Positions 36,559-47,771 of a DNA stretch of 64,000 nt are shown here, in pieces. The notes under the pieces are model-generated. The model was not told the origin of the DNA and ran no database searches. It worked only from the letters and a program-made list of their open reading frames with translations. The position numbers and the translations under genes are program-made. The stretch spans positions 9,125,307 to 9,189,306 of the forward strand of contig NW_019091362.1 of NCBI RefSeq assembly GCF_001949145.1, written 5' to 3'. The first letter of the stretch is position 1. Each line of letters starts with the position of its first letter. Origin of the DNA: Acanthaster planci. Its lineage: Eukaryota; Echinodermata; Asteroidea; Valvatida; Acanthasteridae.

Positions 36559-37263
36559 ATATATATGTGTGCTTCACACAGAAAACGTTCTTAGTGTGGG
36601 TACACGAGTGTTGAATATCATTAAGTGTAACCTTTCAAGATCACCCTGAAAGGATGCAAAATTGAAGCAATGTATCGTTGGTCTGGACGATAAATGCAGA
36701 CTGCATCCGCATAGTCACTCGCACGAATTATGACTCGTACCCACAACTTACAATTTGTACCGATACTTTGTACGCCTCATAAATGATGCAACCATGGATT
36801 GTTGTATTGTAAATAAGGCTTCTAGCTCGTACGAATGTACGCATGCATGCACTTAACACTTCAAACATTACTATAGGCCATACGCCTTGAAACTCTCACC
36901 TCAAGACTGCGATAAATCGTTGTTAGAGTCGAGCTTACTGTGATCGACATGCTCTGTCGATTTAAATGGTGTCGTCCTTATTCAGTTTTGGTTAAGTGTA
37001 GCAAGTGTTTTGTAATATAAAGGTTGAATGTTGGTTGACGATTCTTGCAGTTCTCCCTCAACCACTTGACGCCGGGTGACTTGTAAACACGCACAGTTTC
37101 CTTGTTTGTTCCACAGAAGACGTGCACACTCATTTCAGGATTCCGCCGCCAACTGACGTACTAACGCGTCGTGCCTGATCATGGGGTCAAAGCGCGGAAG
37201 ACAGATCCTTCACGCGGACGCTGCAACTAAGTAGACCCGCCTATTCCCATCAATAAAACGGAA

Positions 37264-37351
37264 ATGCATTGGGTCGACAGATTTCGCGCAATGCAATTGG
37301 CCAACGCGTTGCAAACTCTTGGAGGTGTGCTATTGTGAAACGCCCGTATTG
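37264..37351 (+). repeat. Inverted dispersed repeat, copy A
   Basis: About 88 bp whose reverse complement matches 41338-41423 over most of its length (ATACGGGCG, CACCTCCAAGAGTTT, CAACGCGTTGGCCAAT, TCGACCCAATGC). Confidence 0.75.
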
Positions 37352-38322
37352 GCAAAAACACATACTGTAGCCACGGGTGACGCCTGTATACGCTCTGGAC
37401 CTTTTGTATATGAACCGATTGACGTGTGGGCGTGCGCCACAATTTTTACCAGGGTAGTTGAAAAAAGGGGAAAAGAATGAAAATACTGATGCCTGAACTC
37501 AAGAACTCCCTTCATATTTTATGGGAATCATGGATAAATGGCAAGGTTAAAGAATCCGCGGGAAAAACCTGCCGCAGCAGCTTTTTTTCGGGTAAGAAAA
37601 TCCGACGTTAACAGGCTGTATTTTTAAGAGATATAGGAAATCTAACAGTATACTTCATCGACGTTTGTGATGACAGCATAATCGAAGCAGTCTTTTCTGT
37701 TTTCTGGAAAACAAGAATTTTTGTTTACACTGCCATCAGTTATCTTAAAGCATACAAGTTCCACCAAGAACCACTGTCGATTTTCGTGACTTTTATTGTG
37801 ACTGTACTCAACTAAGACATTCATGAGCGAACGATCTCCTGACGAACGGCAAAGGCTGTGTAATGAATGAACGCAATTAGTGCCAAATAAATTGGCCAGA
37901 GCCTCATGTTTTTGTGGGCAATGTTTTCAAATGCTTTATTGTTGGCATTGCTTATTTCTACAACATGAAGTCTCAACAGGGGCGGGTTGTATATTCTAAT
38001 GTGAGGGCAGCAAATGCTGTGAACCTGAATTGTAAAACCAGCGGGTAGAAGGTAGTAATGTAAGTCTCATCAATAAGCCGTCTGTTTGTGTGAAATAGGT
38101 GATACTTAGGCCTATGCCAGTTTTCACCGACACGAGGCATTTTAGACCAACCGTTGGTTGAAGATTACCCTGGATTGAAAAAGTGCGAGTTAGCCGTTAG
38201 GTTATGTCATTATAATGGATAATTTTAAATGCCCAATTTCTGTTCAGTGAAACCCGAAATTGGATTATAATTCTTGCACAAAAGGAGTTTATGTTGTAAG
38301 ATATTCCATGTCCCTTTAACCA

Positions 38323-38478
38323 ATAATACTGTTGCATCATGATTAATCAACATGCCGCATGGTAGGAGGACTAAGCCAAACAGGTGTGGTGGTTAAGAAT
38401 ATAATACTGTTGCATCATGATTAATCAACATGCCGCATGGTAGGAGGACTAAGCCAAACAGGTGTGGTGGTTAAGAAT
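38323..38478. repeat. Perfect 78-bp tandem duplication
   Basis: Positions 38323-38400 and 38401-38478 are identical. A diverged single copy is present inverted at about 45060-45140 in the other duplicated unit, with TTTAACC-type words at its borders. Confidence 0.9.
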
Positions 38479-38731
38479 AGTTTAACCAACCCTCACAGCA
38501 TTGATAAGTCACACTTCTTGAGAGGGTATATGAAAGACATTACAGGACCGATATGTATACCTCTGGTTTTCAAATTAAATATGGTTTTAATCACTTGAAA
38601 GTCTGTTTTCTCTGGTTAATCTGTTGAAATAAATGTCGTGACTCTTCCATTAATATTGGAATGAAACGTGGCACAGTGACAAAGACTATTTTATAGGATA
38701 TAGGCGATGTCTGATTATTCTTTGAAGCCAA

Positions 38732-39047
38732 CTAGTCATATATTGGTGGCATCTTGCAGATGAATCGGTGCTCTCGATCACAGAAATGGTCGTTCCAAGT
38801 GCCGTCCAGTTCGAAGAAGTTAATCTCCATGCAGTGCTCTCCCTTGCCGTGGTTGTTGGGCTCGCCCTTGTGCCAGTTGAGGTAGTCCGTCGGAGAGCCG
38901 TCTGTCCAGACATAACTGCCCTCCGCCTGGTGGTCGTTCAGGCCGATCCAGGTGTGCTTGTTGCCGGCCGTGCCTTGCTGGGACAGTTGGTTGAGGAAGT
39001 CGTCTTCTTCGGCTGAGTGCACTGACGTCAAGTGCGCCCCATCGGCG
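38732..39047 (-). CDS. Lectin 1 exon 2 (main lectin domain to stop)
   Basis: 316 nt from acceptor ctctttag to TAG, carrying the WIGLND, EPN and WND motifs. Confidence 0.92.
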
Positions 39048-40400
39048 CTAAAGAGAAACGGACAAGATTTTTTTCTTGTTTTCTTTTTTTTCCCCCAACA
39101 ATTTCTCGTCAGCCCCATCCCAGCTTCCACCAAGGAGAAATAATCTACAATTTCACTATTCGATTTATAATTTTCCACACTAAAGCTATTTTAACACATC
39201 CTGGAAAATGATCTTTTACTGAAAAAAAATTAATTATACCTTCAACATTCATAAAACAGCCATTATTCTTCAAGCATGAGTGTGATTGTTTGCACATGCG
39301 TAATTCCAGCATGTTTTCCTGAAACGTGTAAAATTTAGTCAAGACAGCTTTCAAATAAAGTTCAGCACAATTGTAAAGGGCTCATGCTATACAATGATTT
39401 TCCTACAGCCCTTGAAAAATACATCTCTGCATTTCAATTTATAAGCTTATTTGAAATTTTGGTTTCAGGTTTGATTCTTGTGCTTGTGAACATTTCTCTA
39501 TTCAAGAGAAAAACGGAGATGCCATCCTGAGGGGAAAACCCATTTTGTACACAAAAAACCGCATATAAATATTTTTCCGTCAGATAATTCCATTCATTCA
39601 TGGTAGGCCTAAGCATGTTGATTGAGTATACATAGCGATAAGTCAACAATCAACCTTTCCACAGAATGTTTTTAGTGCATGAGCAAAGTTTGGGTGCACA
39701 ATTTGAACAGAAAGGTTGGCAGTTCAACTCGCCTTTGACCACAGACCATACTTTGGCACTAACGTTTCCAGTAACGGCCAAAGTGACTCAACGGTTTTTA
39801 GCAGCAAATGTGCCACACGCGGGTATGCCAGTATCACAGTGTCTTGCCTGATGGGTGTCATGGCAACAGCACCCTGAGTTGTTTAGAAAAGCTTGGACAA
39901 TTTGAAATGTTAAAACAGAATGATGGGCTTACGTGCGTACACCTAACCCTATAAGCATGTGAAATAGTTTCACACAGTATAAAAATACAAAAAAGTGTCT
40001 GAGAAAGATTAATCACATCCTTTCAACAGTGCGATTGGGTGTTTTCACTGGATGTTAACCAGTTTGCATTTTGTTGGCGTCCATAAAATAATATCCGAAA
40101 CCTGTCCCTGCTATGCTCAGAAAATAAAAGCCTCGGAGATAACATGAATATCTGAACAGATTTTATTTCTTCTCTTAAAGTGCGAATGGATTGGTTGGAT
40201 CATTGAACTAACTGCTAAATTGGTACTTTTCATTCTTACACACAACGTTGCTCGGCAGCAGCCCAGTTCTTGGCTTCATCGTAGAGTTTGTAACAGTCGT
40301 GTTCCCAGTTGAGATAACCTTCTGGACACGACGGACCGCAGCCGGCAAAGACGGCAGTCACCAGGGCCGTGAGGACGAGGCTGGCGGTAAGTGCATTCAT
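38732..40400 (-). CDS. Secreted C-type lectin 1 (two exons)
   Basis: CDS 40400-40240 joined to 39047-38732 gives 158 residues. The intron is phase 2, with donor gtaaga and acceptor ctctttag. Residues 1-19 or 20 are a signal peptide (ATG at 40400, hydrophobic core, cleavage near VFAG). The rest is a single C-type lectin domain: CPEGYLNWEHDCY start, WAAAEQRCV, GAHLTSVHS, WIGLND, WTDGSPTDYLNW, calcium-site EPN (116-118) and WND (138-140), closing FICK. EPN is the mannose-type selectivity motif. Cys25-36, 53-151 and 126-143 match the long-form disulfides; Cys21 is left over and might form dimers. The length is typical of echinoderm secreted lectins thought to act in coelomic immunity; that role is inferred. 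It is paralogous to the gene at 45345-46618. Confidence 0.92.
40240..40400 (-). CDS. Lectin 1 exon 1 (signal peptide and start of lectin domain)
   Basis: 161 coding nt from the ATG to donor gtaaga, ending after two bases of a Val codon. The exon/intron border is identical in lectin 2. Confidence 0.9.
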
Positions 40401-40490
40401 TTCGAGTCTTGGCTCAGTACTCGCGGGGGGTCAACTTGGATGGCGGCGAAAAATATGGAAACACTGGAGAAACACTTCTCTTTTATACAG

Positions 40491-40497
40491 TGTTAAA
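40491..40497 (-). promoter_or_regulatory. TATA box of lectin 1
   Basis: TATAAAA on the minus strand about 90 nt before the ATG, followed by CTCCAGTGTTTCCA, a block shared with lectin 2 (CTCCAGTGTCTCCA) at a similar distance from its own TATA-like box. Conservation between paralogues supports a core promoter. Confidence 0.6.
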
Positions 40498-41337
40498 ATA
40501 AATGTTATGTCTTGACTTAATTGGCAAGCTGTTGACACAAGTTTCAGCCCAACTTGAAGGGAATTGAAAAAAAATGTTTGGAAAATTGATCTGGAGAAAC
40601 CAAACGATACATTTTTCATCAAAATGAAATCGATCTTTGATAAATTCTGACTAAACCTGCTCTCCTCACTGTCAAATTTCCACATGGTGCAAACATTGCG
40701 GGAATCGTCACTGTGAACATTGATCTGCTGTCGGTGTGATGTTATGAGCATTTTTCCCGGCAAACTTCACAAATGTAATATTTCCTTTGAATCAGGACAG
40801 CCCGTTTTGTAGTATTTTTCATCGATCCTTGTAACCACCTTGTCATTCCAACTGTCTCCCTGGTTTCTAGCATCGATATGATTGACAGCTAGACATGAAG
40901 AGTCATAGTGTTGATATAGAAGGATTTTAGGAATACCAATGAAACTAAACCCTTTTGTGAGTTTTGACTTGTGGAGTTCAAACAAGAAATCAGTTGTTTT
41001 AATTCGATGTGTTCTGATCGTCATCAGAAAGAACCCCACAACTCAAAAAGAGATTAGCTGCCGGCACAAACCTTCAATGCCTTGTTCATGTTACCATCGT
41101 AAACCTTCAAGATTCACATGGCGAGCTTTTTCCCTAGTTTGAGTAATTTTAATCGGGAACAACAGGCTGGCTTTGGTCCTTAACTGTAAGAATGGCTACA
41201 GGAGTTCGAACAAACTCTCATAAGTGAACAGGCAATCAACATTCATCTGGAAACTAATTGAACTTGTACGTTGAGAATTTAAACATCTTTTTGTTTGTGC
41301 TTTTTGGGCCTTTGTGGAGATGTAAAACTGTGGAGGC

Positions 41338-41423
41338 AATACGGGCGATTCACAGTAGTGCACCTCCAAGAGTTTACAACGCGTTGGCCAATCATAATGC
41401 GCAAAATTTGTCGACCCAATGCG
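41338..41423 (-). repeat. Inverted dispersed repeat, copy B
   Basis: Reverse-complement partner of 37264-37351. The two bracket lectin gene 1 in opposite orientation. Confidence 0.75.
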
Positions 41424-42080
41424 TGTTTGGAACAAAACGCCGTTTTTTCAGCCTGGGAGGGAATAAAGAAGGGTCTCAAAAGAACGGAGATACAATGGAG
41501 GCAGAAGAAGGAAAGAGGTGGAAAGGTGAATCTCTGGGAGGGGGAGGACCCCACACTCCATTGTTCGTGAAGTTGTATTCCGCCAACGAGTTCAGTCCGT
41601 CAATGAGCACGATGCGTCTAGTGGGGGTCGTCCACGATAGGACTCCTGCTTTCGCCTCAATGAAAGTGACACCCCAAGGACTATACCTTGCCGCCGGAGC
41701 AGATGCTTGGCATTTTCCCCTGTCAAACGGACACCATTTCCCCTTGACATAAATTAAGAATTAAACTAGTTTAGTTTTTTCCAGTTATACAAAATTTGAC
41801 TGTATACACTTTGCCAGTCTGTTTAACTTGAAAAATTCAAACCTGTGAATGAGAGATGGTTGCGGTTGTTTTATTACCTGCGTCTTGCATGTGGAAATTG
41901 TTTGTTTTGTTTTATTGTTTTAAATCATTGTTGCTATTTTTGGCTCCTCGCATGTATACGGCAGATTTCCTGTGCCATGACAATGGATCCTGTCTGTGGA
42001 TGTTGTACAGGCTGTCGAAGCCAGAGGCCGAGTTCTTGTGGTCTCCTTTTGCTTGTTAGAGAACCGGCTCAATATTTATT

Positions 42081-42141
42081 CGTGGGTCAGCCGCGCCATT
42101 CGCCATTTTAGTTCCAACAATTGAGACACTCGTGTCACAAC
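42081..42141. repeat. Dispersed repeat, partial copy 3
   Basis: Matches the last third of the repeats at 16885-17035 and 22981-23127 (CGCCATTTTAGTTCCAACAA, TTGAGACACTCGTGTC). Confidence 0.5.
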
Positions 42142-43239
42142 TCTATCATATTGCAGGCCAGTAAATAGGACCAAAATTGGCTGCGCGGACTGAATAAGGA
42201 TTTGTAGGCTGTCAAATTCTCTGCTATTAGAGCATTTCGTGGCACGTGGACTGGGTGGTTTGTTAAAAAAAAGGGGGGGTGAAATCCAGAGGCAGGACTG
42301 CTAGCTAGAATTTCTGAAAGTATCGGACCAAACGGGGCCCTCCAAATTGCTTCATTTTGCAATGGAGTGACTGTTTTGAGGGGTGATTTTTCTGGAGAGA
42401 AACATCTTCCAAATTCATCGGTTAAGCCACTGAAATTGAAAGGAAAATAAAAGATGACGAAGTGAGCTTTATTTTGATGTGTGTCGTGAAAACCTGAGAA
42501 ACTTCTGAGTATTTTTCCTGATTTTTTGAAGTGGGGATATTTATCACTGTTGTGTGTACCCATAATGGCTTTGTGTTGGCTTGATTAACAGCACCATCTA
42601 TCGCTGGTACTGAACAGTATGGTGTACTATAAATGACACATCGCGTCGCCTCTTACATTCGTAACGCAACTGCTCCGTGCATCATGTCGTCGCTTCCTTA
42701 CCTTTACATTCCGGCGTCACATCATTTGCAGCGTCGTAAAGTCGCGTCTTCCTTTCCGTTTGTCATATTTTTCTACCTAAACGTCACTCCTTCCGTGTTT
42801 GCCCGTCACGCCCAACGCCGTACATTGCGTCGTACACTCTGCGATGCCACCGCGTTGTCTGCTCTGATTGGTCCCTTTTCAGAACTACTTTCTGTTCTCC
42901 TCGGTCCCTTGTCATTAGATACACTCCACTCTCATTGGTTCTTTGAAAAATGCGCTCTGCTCCGAATTGACCCTCTTGAATATTCTGTCCGACGAAGACT
43001 GTCCTCACTACTCCACCCACCTTGTATTATTCATTTTTATGCTCGTAATAGTGACGCCATGCATGAATAACTAAGTTCTAACACAGTACCTTAACGTGTA
43101 ACTTGTTCATTTCACACTGCCGTTTTTTTCAAATTCACAGCCTCCCTTTTAATTAATGTGTATGAGAAATACTGCCATGCAGATGACCTGCACTGTTGCA
43201 AGCAACTCGCATTTCCTTGAAATTCCTTCTTCACTAACT

Positions 43240-44080
43240 TCCTCATTCATCGATAAACAATGAGAAAAAAAGTTGCCCGGCTCACCTCCCATGCTCTGCG
43301 ACCCTACATAGACCGGCCGTTGTTTGCGGTTGAAGTTGCACTTGTAAAACGGGTAAACAAGCCAAGTGTCCTGCGCACAACCGACCTTTGAAGCGTTGCC
43401 GCAACTCGCTCTGGCTGTCTGCTCAGGAGTTCAACGATGAATGGGGGAGGATGAAGGCGAAGCCACAGGGCTAATTGGTGCAATGATTTACACCGTGCAC
43501 AAGGAATATCAGCGATTGTAGAGGGTAATGGTAATGGAAGATCGTGAGTCGTACATTTGTCATCGTTGGACGACCTCTAAGAAGTGGAATCTAATGTTAA
43601 AGGAGATTCAGTAAAATTTTCATTTCAATCCGCTGCACAAAAGAAACCACGTAGCGAGCCTTCGTGAGCAACTCTGTTATACCGGTAAGCCTTTACATGA
43701 ATGCTCAGGCATTGTTTATAATGTCGGGTTTGAGGGTGATTTTACCATCGGCAGAGTTTAGGCCGGGTTTGGAGGATGAGAAAAATGCAGAATCTTGTAT
43801 GACTCTTAAAGGCAAAGCGCACTTTTCGTGATCAATGATCATTCGGATCAATGTTTGCACAAATCGGACTAGACGGACGGACAAGGCAGTTATTTTGTGG
43901 GTTGTAGGAGGACCCCTGTAGCAGTTATTTTTGTTTAAAAATATAGCTATCACAGTAAAAGACTTTGGAAACGCTTGATGGCGGCAAGCATGTTTGCGTC
44001 ATAGCTTTGCCTGACATAAAAGCTATATTGCGCAAGTTCAAAATGACGCAACGCAAATAATAGATCTTTACGATAACGTA
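43240..44080. repeat. Segmental duplication, copy 2 downstream flank
   Basis: Diverged copy of 34990-36420 in the same orientation, shorter through deletions and lacking the 124-bp MITE. It is followed by further matching material up to lectin 2. Confidence 0.75.
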
Positions 44081-45344
44081 ATGTCTGGTTTTCCGGCTCA
44101 GCTTGTTAAGTCTCCAATTCTGTTTCGTGACGCTTAAATACCTGACGTTGAATGTTATCAAGTCTTTGCTTTCAAAACCAAGCTGGAAGAGAGCAACAAT
44201 GCATCTTAGGTGATCCGTGCTGTTTAAAATCCAAAGTCAGATACGGTTTTTGAACGGCGAATGGTTGAAATGATGTCATGCATACCACACACGCCTCATC
44301 ACTCCAAAGTATACAAATTGTGACTCGTACGCATTGAATTGTATACACTAGAATACACCTCATGAGGCAATGCATGTACAAGTTACTTGGTGTACGTGCA
44401 GATGAGTGTAATGTCCATACAATTTTTAACTCGTGCAAATGTATGCATGGCATGTAAGTATGACCTACATGTAAATGTAAGCAAATATTATAATATGATT
44501 AATTAAGCGCACGCCTTGACTCTTAAAGGGCAAATTAAAATTCAACTCAAGACATAGAAAGGCACTTGGTTATAGAATCAGCAGTACTATAATCGATATT
44601 TAGTCGATTTAATCGCCATCTTTCCTGTTCAGTTTCTGCCAAGTGTGAAAAGTATTTTTGGAAACGTAAGCAATCGAATGAAACTGGCACACGACAATTC
44701 TTTCATTTTCCTTTAAATTCTTTTGAGTTGGAAATTAAATCATTGCATGATTCATGGTCGACTATAGCTTCATTGACTTTTGTGACTATAGATATGTTTG
44801 ACATTTGCGTCCATTTTCTTACTGAAACCTCGTTACTGCAAAACAGCGAGTTTATTTATATCATTGTGACGACTAATTTTAAACGATCAATTTCTGTAGA
44901 AAATACTGAATCCTCACACTGTACCATAAGTCTCATGCAAAAGGTGTCAGTTTTATAGATTGTCATTTTAAACCTTATTTTATTTGAAAACCAGAGGTAT
45001 AAAAATTCGATTTCCTGGGTACCTTACATGCATCCCAGAATCAATTGCTCATCACGTGTATGATTAATCAGTTTTAACCATTACACCTGTTAGGCTTAGT
45101 CCTCATACCATGTGGTTTGTTGATTAATTATGATGCTCTACGTTAGGTTAAAAAGGTTAAAACTTCTTGAAATATAGTCTTTCTTCAAGTTAATCTGTTA
45201 AAATCAATGTCGTGACTCTTCATTTAGTATTTTGCATGAAACGTGGAACAGTGGCAAAGACTACTAATTTAAAGGACACAGGCGATGTCTGGTTATGCCT
45301 CGAAGCCTATACTCGTCATTTCTTGACAACTTCTGACTACAAGA
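44081..45344. other. Intergenic stretch 3' of lectin gene 2
   Basis: Parts match copy 1 (44290-44520 with 36715-36900; 45180-45344 with 38590-38731). No gene recognised. Confidence 0.5.
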
Positions 45345-45645
45345 CTACTTCTTGCAGATGAACCGAAATTCTTGATCGCAGTAGAAGTCATTCCACTCGC
45401 CGTTTGAGGCGACGTGATTAAGATGTGAGCAGTCCTCTCCCGGATAGAAGTCGTTGGGCTCGTCAAGCTCCCAGTTGGTGTAGTCTATCGGAGAGCCGTC
45501 AGTCCAGACGAAGCTATTCTCCGTCTGGAGGTCGTTCAAGCCGATCCAGGTTTCTTGCCCGCCTGCTGTGCCCTGGAGTGCCATTTGGTTTACGAAGTTG
45601 TTTTCGGCGGCCGAGTGCACTGACGCCAAGTGGGCCCCATCGGCA
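45345..45645 (-). CDS. Lectin 2 exon 2 (main lectin domain to stop)
   Basis: 301 nt from acceptor tttctcttag to TAG, carrying WIGLND, EPN and WND. Confidence 0.92.
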
Positions 45646-46618
45646 CTAAGAGAAATGCACAAGCTTTTAAAAATATTTTTCCCTTCCTTGTTTGAAACTA
45701 TGTCTTATCAGTCTCACCCCTGTTTTCACTTGACAGGGATAAGCTACAACTTGACTTTTCGGAAATACGGCTTTATATACAACATTTACAGCTGCTCTTG
45801 GAAACAGTAATACTTGTCGCGGCTGTTAATCAATAGAAACAGCGGTAAACCCGCAAATTACTTTTTAAGAACTCGACTGTGCGTCCCAATGTCATTTATG
45901 AAATTGGGATATGGACTTTCCTTCTCAACTTTTCCCACCATCAGGCCTGTATAACTGATGTATACAAATCAATTAAAGGCCCGCGGCCAAAACTTTAAGA
46001 TCCCGAAAAAATACTCTTGACAATGAGAAATACCTGCTCAATAAAATAAAGATAGTTATAACAAGAAATGTTCTTTAAAAAGAAAATAGCTGCTTGTGAA
46101 AATCAAGATAACTGCCGTTTGAAAATAAAACGCATGCAATACTGGGCTCTCATAAAGAAGGGTAAACATGCACAGAAAGCGTGCCTATATAAGAAAATAT
46201 CATTCCGATTCAGCGGTGATTCTGTATTTTCACCGGATACAAAAAGGTTTGCATTGGTTGTTGTACTGCAGCAATTATACCCCAAGCATGTCCCTGCTGT
46301 GCTCACTAGAAAGAGCAACGCAGAAGATTATGCAAGACATTGTGAAAATGCCGAAAACATTGGGGAAAACACAAATGTTACTAAAAAATTCATTCTTTCT
46401 CTTATAAAATGCGAACTGAATTCTTGAAGCAGAATCAAACTTTGCCATTCTTACACACAACGTTGCTCGGCAGCAGCCCAGTTCTTGACTTCATCGAAGA
46501 GCTTGTAGCAGTTAGTTTGCCACTTTGTATAACCTGGCGGACAGAGAAAAGGACCGCAGCTGGCAAAGACGGTAGACACCACGGCCGTGAGGACCAGGCT
46601 GGAAGCAAGTGCGTTCAT
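45345..46618 (-). CDS. Secreted C-type lectin 2 (two exons)
   Basis: CDS 46618-46455 joined to 45645-45345 gives 154 residues, with the same phase-2 intron as lectin 1 (donor gtaaga, acceptor tttctcttag). It has a signal peptide (about residues 1-20), CPPGYTKWQTNCY, WAAAEQRCV, GAHLASVHS, WIGLND, WTDGSPIDYTNW, EPN at 117-119, WND at 139-141 and a FICKK end. A calcium-dependent, mannose-type specificity is predicted. Against lectin 1, the loop after EPN (DFYPGED versus NHGKGEH) is the most changed part, and it lies beside the sugar site, so ligand preference may have diverged. The C-terminus is five residues shorter. No breaks; both copies look functional. Confidence 0.92.
46455..46618 (-). CDS. 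Lectin 2 exon 1 (signal peptide and start of lectin domain)
   Basis: 164 coding nt, one codon longer than in lectin 1 (Leu inserted before the second Cys). Donor gtaaga. Confidence 0.9.
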
Positions 46619-46674
46619 TTTTAATCAATTTGGATTGCAGAGAGAATGTGGAGACACTGGAGGCGAATGTGTTC

Positions 46675-46701
46675 TTTTTATCCAGCCTTTCAGTGACGTC
46701 A
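46675..46701 (-). promoter_or_regulatory. Lectin 2 core promoter: TATA-like box and CRE
   Basis: On the minus strand a perfect CRE palindrome TGACGTCA (46694-46701) lies just upstream of GATAAAAA (46675-46682), followed by CTCCAGTGTCTCCA, which is shared with lectin 1. Lectin 1 lacks the CRE at this place, so the two copies may be regulated differently. Confidence 0.45.
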
Positions 46702-46997
46702 CCAAGCTGGTTGAATTTGCACCCAGCTCTGTACGCACTGTCAACGTGTATTTTCTGTAATTGACAGCTCTGTTCCGTATCTCTCACGACGACAAAAATT
46801 CTCAGCTGATATCAGAAGAGATAACCACCGAAAAAAGCAAATTTAGCTTTTGCAAAGTTTTGTATTTAAATGGGAAGCATTGCTCTCATTACTAACCCTA
46901 TACTTTTTGGGAACCTTTAGGATATCCAGCTTTGGCAGCCTTTGATTCTGTCCAATATTCCTCAGAATTATGCAAACCACACTGGGTAAGGGAAGTG
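46702..46997. other. Lectin 2 upstream flank
   Basis: About 300 bp with no ORF or repeat recognised. Confidence 0.4.
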
Positions 46998-47771
46998 CGG
47001 AAGCGTATATAGGACATGACTGAAAAAAATTGGGCCTGCTATTTCGCCCGGGCGGATTAGTATTTCGCCCGGGCGGATTACTTATTTCGTCCGGGCGGAT
47101 TAGTTATTCGGGGCGAAATAGCGATCCACCTGGGGAGTGATGTAGATTTGTTTGTCAGAATGCGGGATGATTTCCGGGGGGGGGGGGAGTCAGACCATTC
47201 CGGCCTTTTTTGCGCGCCATCGTGTCGACGATGCAAAGTGACTCATGAAGTGCGCTCTTACTCCTGCATTTAGCAAAAGCAGAGATATTCTCAAAAAATA
47301 GGTGAAAATGACTGTAATGAGTTACTCAGAAAAGTCTGGAAGACCCAAAGTGTGGAAAATGCAATGTGAGGCTAGAGAAAACAAAGCGGAGTGGGTGGAA
47401 ACCTCACCGGCCTTATTTTTGGGGCGGGGGACAGACCAAAGAAAAATGGACTGCGATTTGTAGAAAAAAAATCATTTTGCCCTTTCCCCCAACCCGAATC
47501 TGTGCCCCCCCCCAAAAAAGAAAACTCTGGGCACACTTCATGAGAAACTTTGCAAATCAATTGATTTTGAATGAAAAAGGTACTCACAAATCCTTTTTTT
47601 CTCTCTCTTTTAACGAAAACGTGGGGGGATGATCCATCCCCCTGCAAAGAGTGAGCGATTATATACACCAAGTCTCCTGGGATACTAATCAGCTCCGGGC
47701 GAAATGAGTAATCCGCTCGGGCGAAAAACAAAGGCAGAAATTTTTTCAGTCATGTCCTATATACGCTTCCG
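46998..47771. mobile_element. 774-bp non-autonomous DNA transposon with perfect 31-bp TIRs
   Basis: The termini are perfect inverted repeats, CGGAAGCGTATATAGGACAT continuing to TGACTGAAAAAA (31 bp). Inside the left end is a short array of TTTCGYCCGGGCGGATTA units (about 47040-47105), and a related GGGCGAAA motif sits near the right end. Flanks carry GGGAAG on both sides (46990-46995 and within 47774-47780), a possible target duplication offset by a few bases. No transposase is encoded. Confidence 0.88.

Larger units (their letters stand above)
36559..38731. other. Intergenic stretch 3' of lectin gene 1
   Basis: Part (about 36715-36900) resembles 44290-44520 and part (38590-38731) resembles 45180-45344, as expected of the segmental duplication. 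The remainder, including the 78-bp tandem duplication, is specific to this copy. No other gene seen. Confidence 0.5.
40501..43239. other. Intergenic stretch between lectin 1 promoter and duplicated flank
   Basis: Contains the inverted repeat copy at 41338-41423 and a partial dispersed repeat at 42081-42141. Two chance ORFs of 145-164 codons (41258-41752 and 42633-43070) show no recognisable domain. No gene called. Confidence 0.45.

Noticed and set aside
38323-38478. CRISPR-like repeat
   Set aside because: Only two abutting 78-bp units without spacers in a eukaryotic genome; it is a tandem duplication.
41258-41752. 164-codon plus-strand ORF upstream of lectin 1
   Set aside because: Overlaps a dispersed repeat at its start, has no recognisable domain and no duplicate at the other lectin locus.
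42633-43070. 145-codon plus-strand ORF
   Set aside because: Low-complexity Ser/Leu/Arg composition, no domain or splice context; likely chance.
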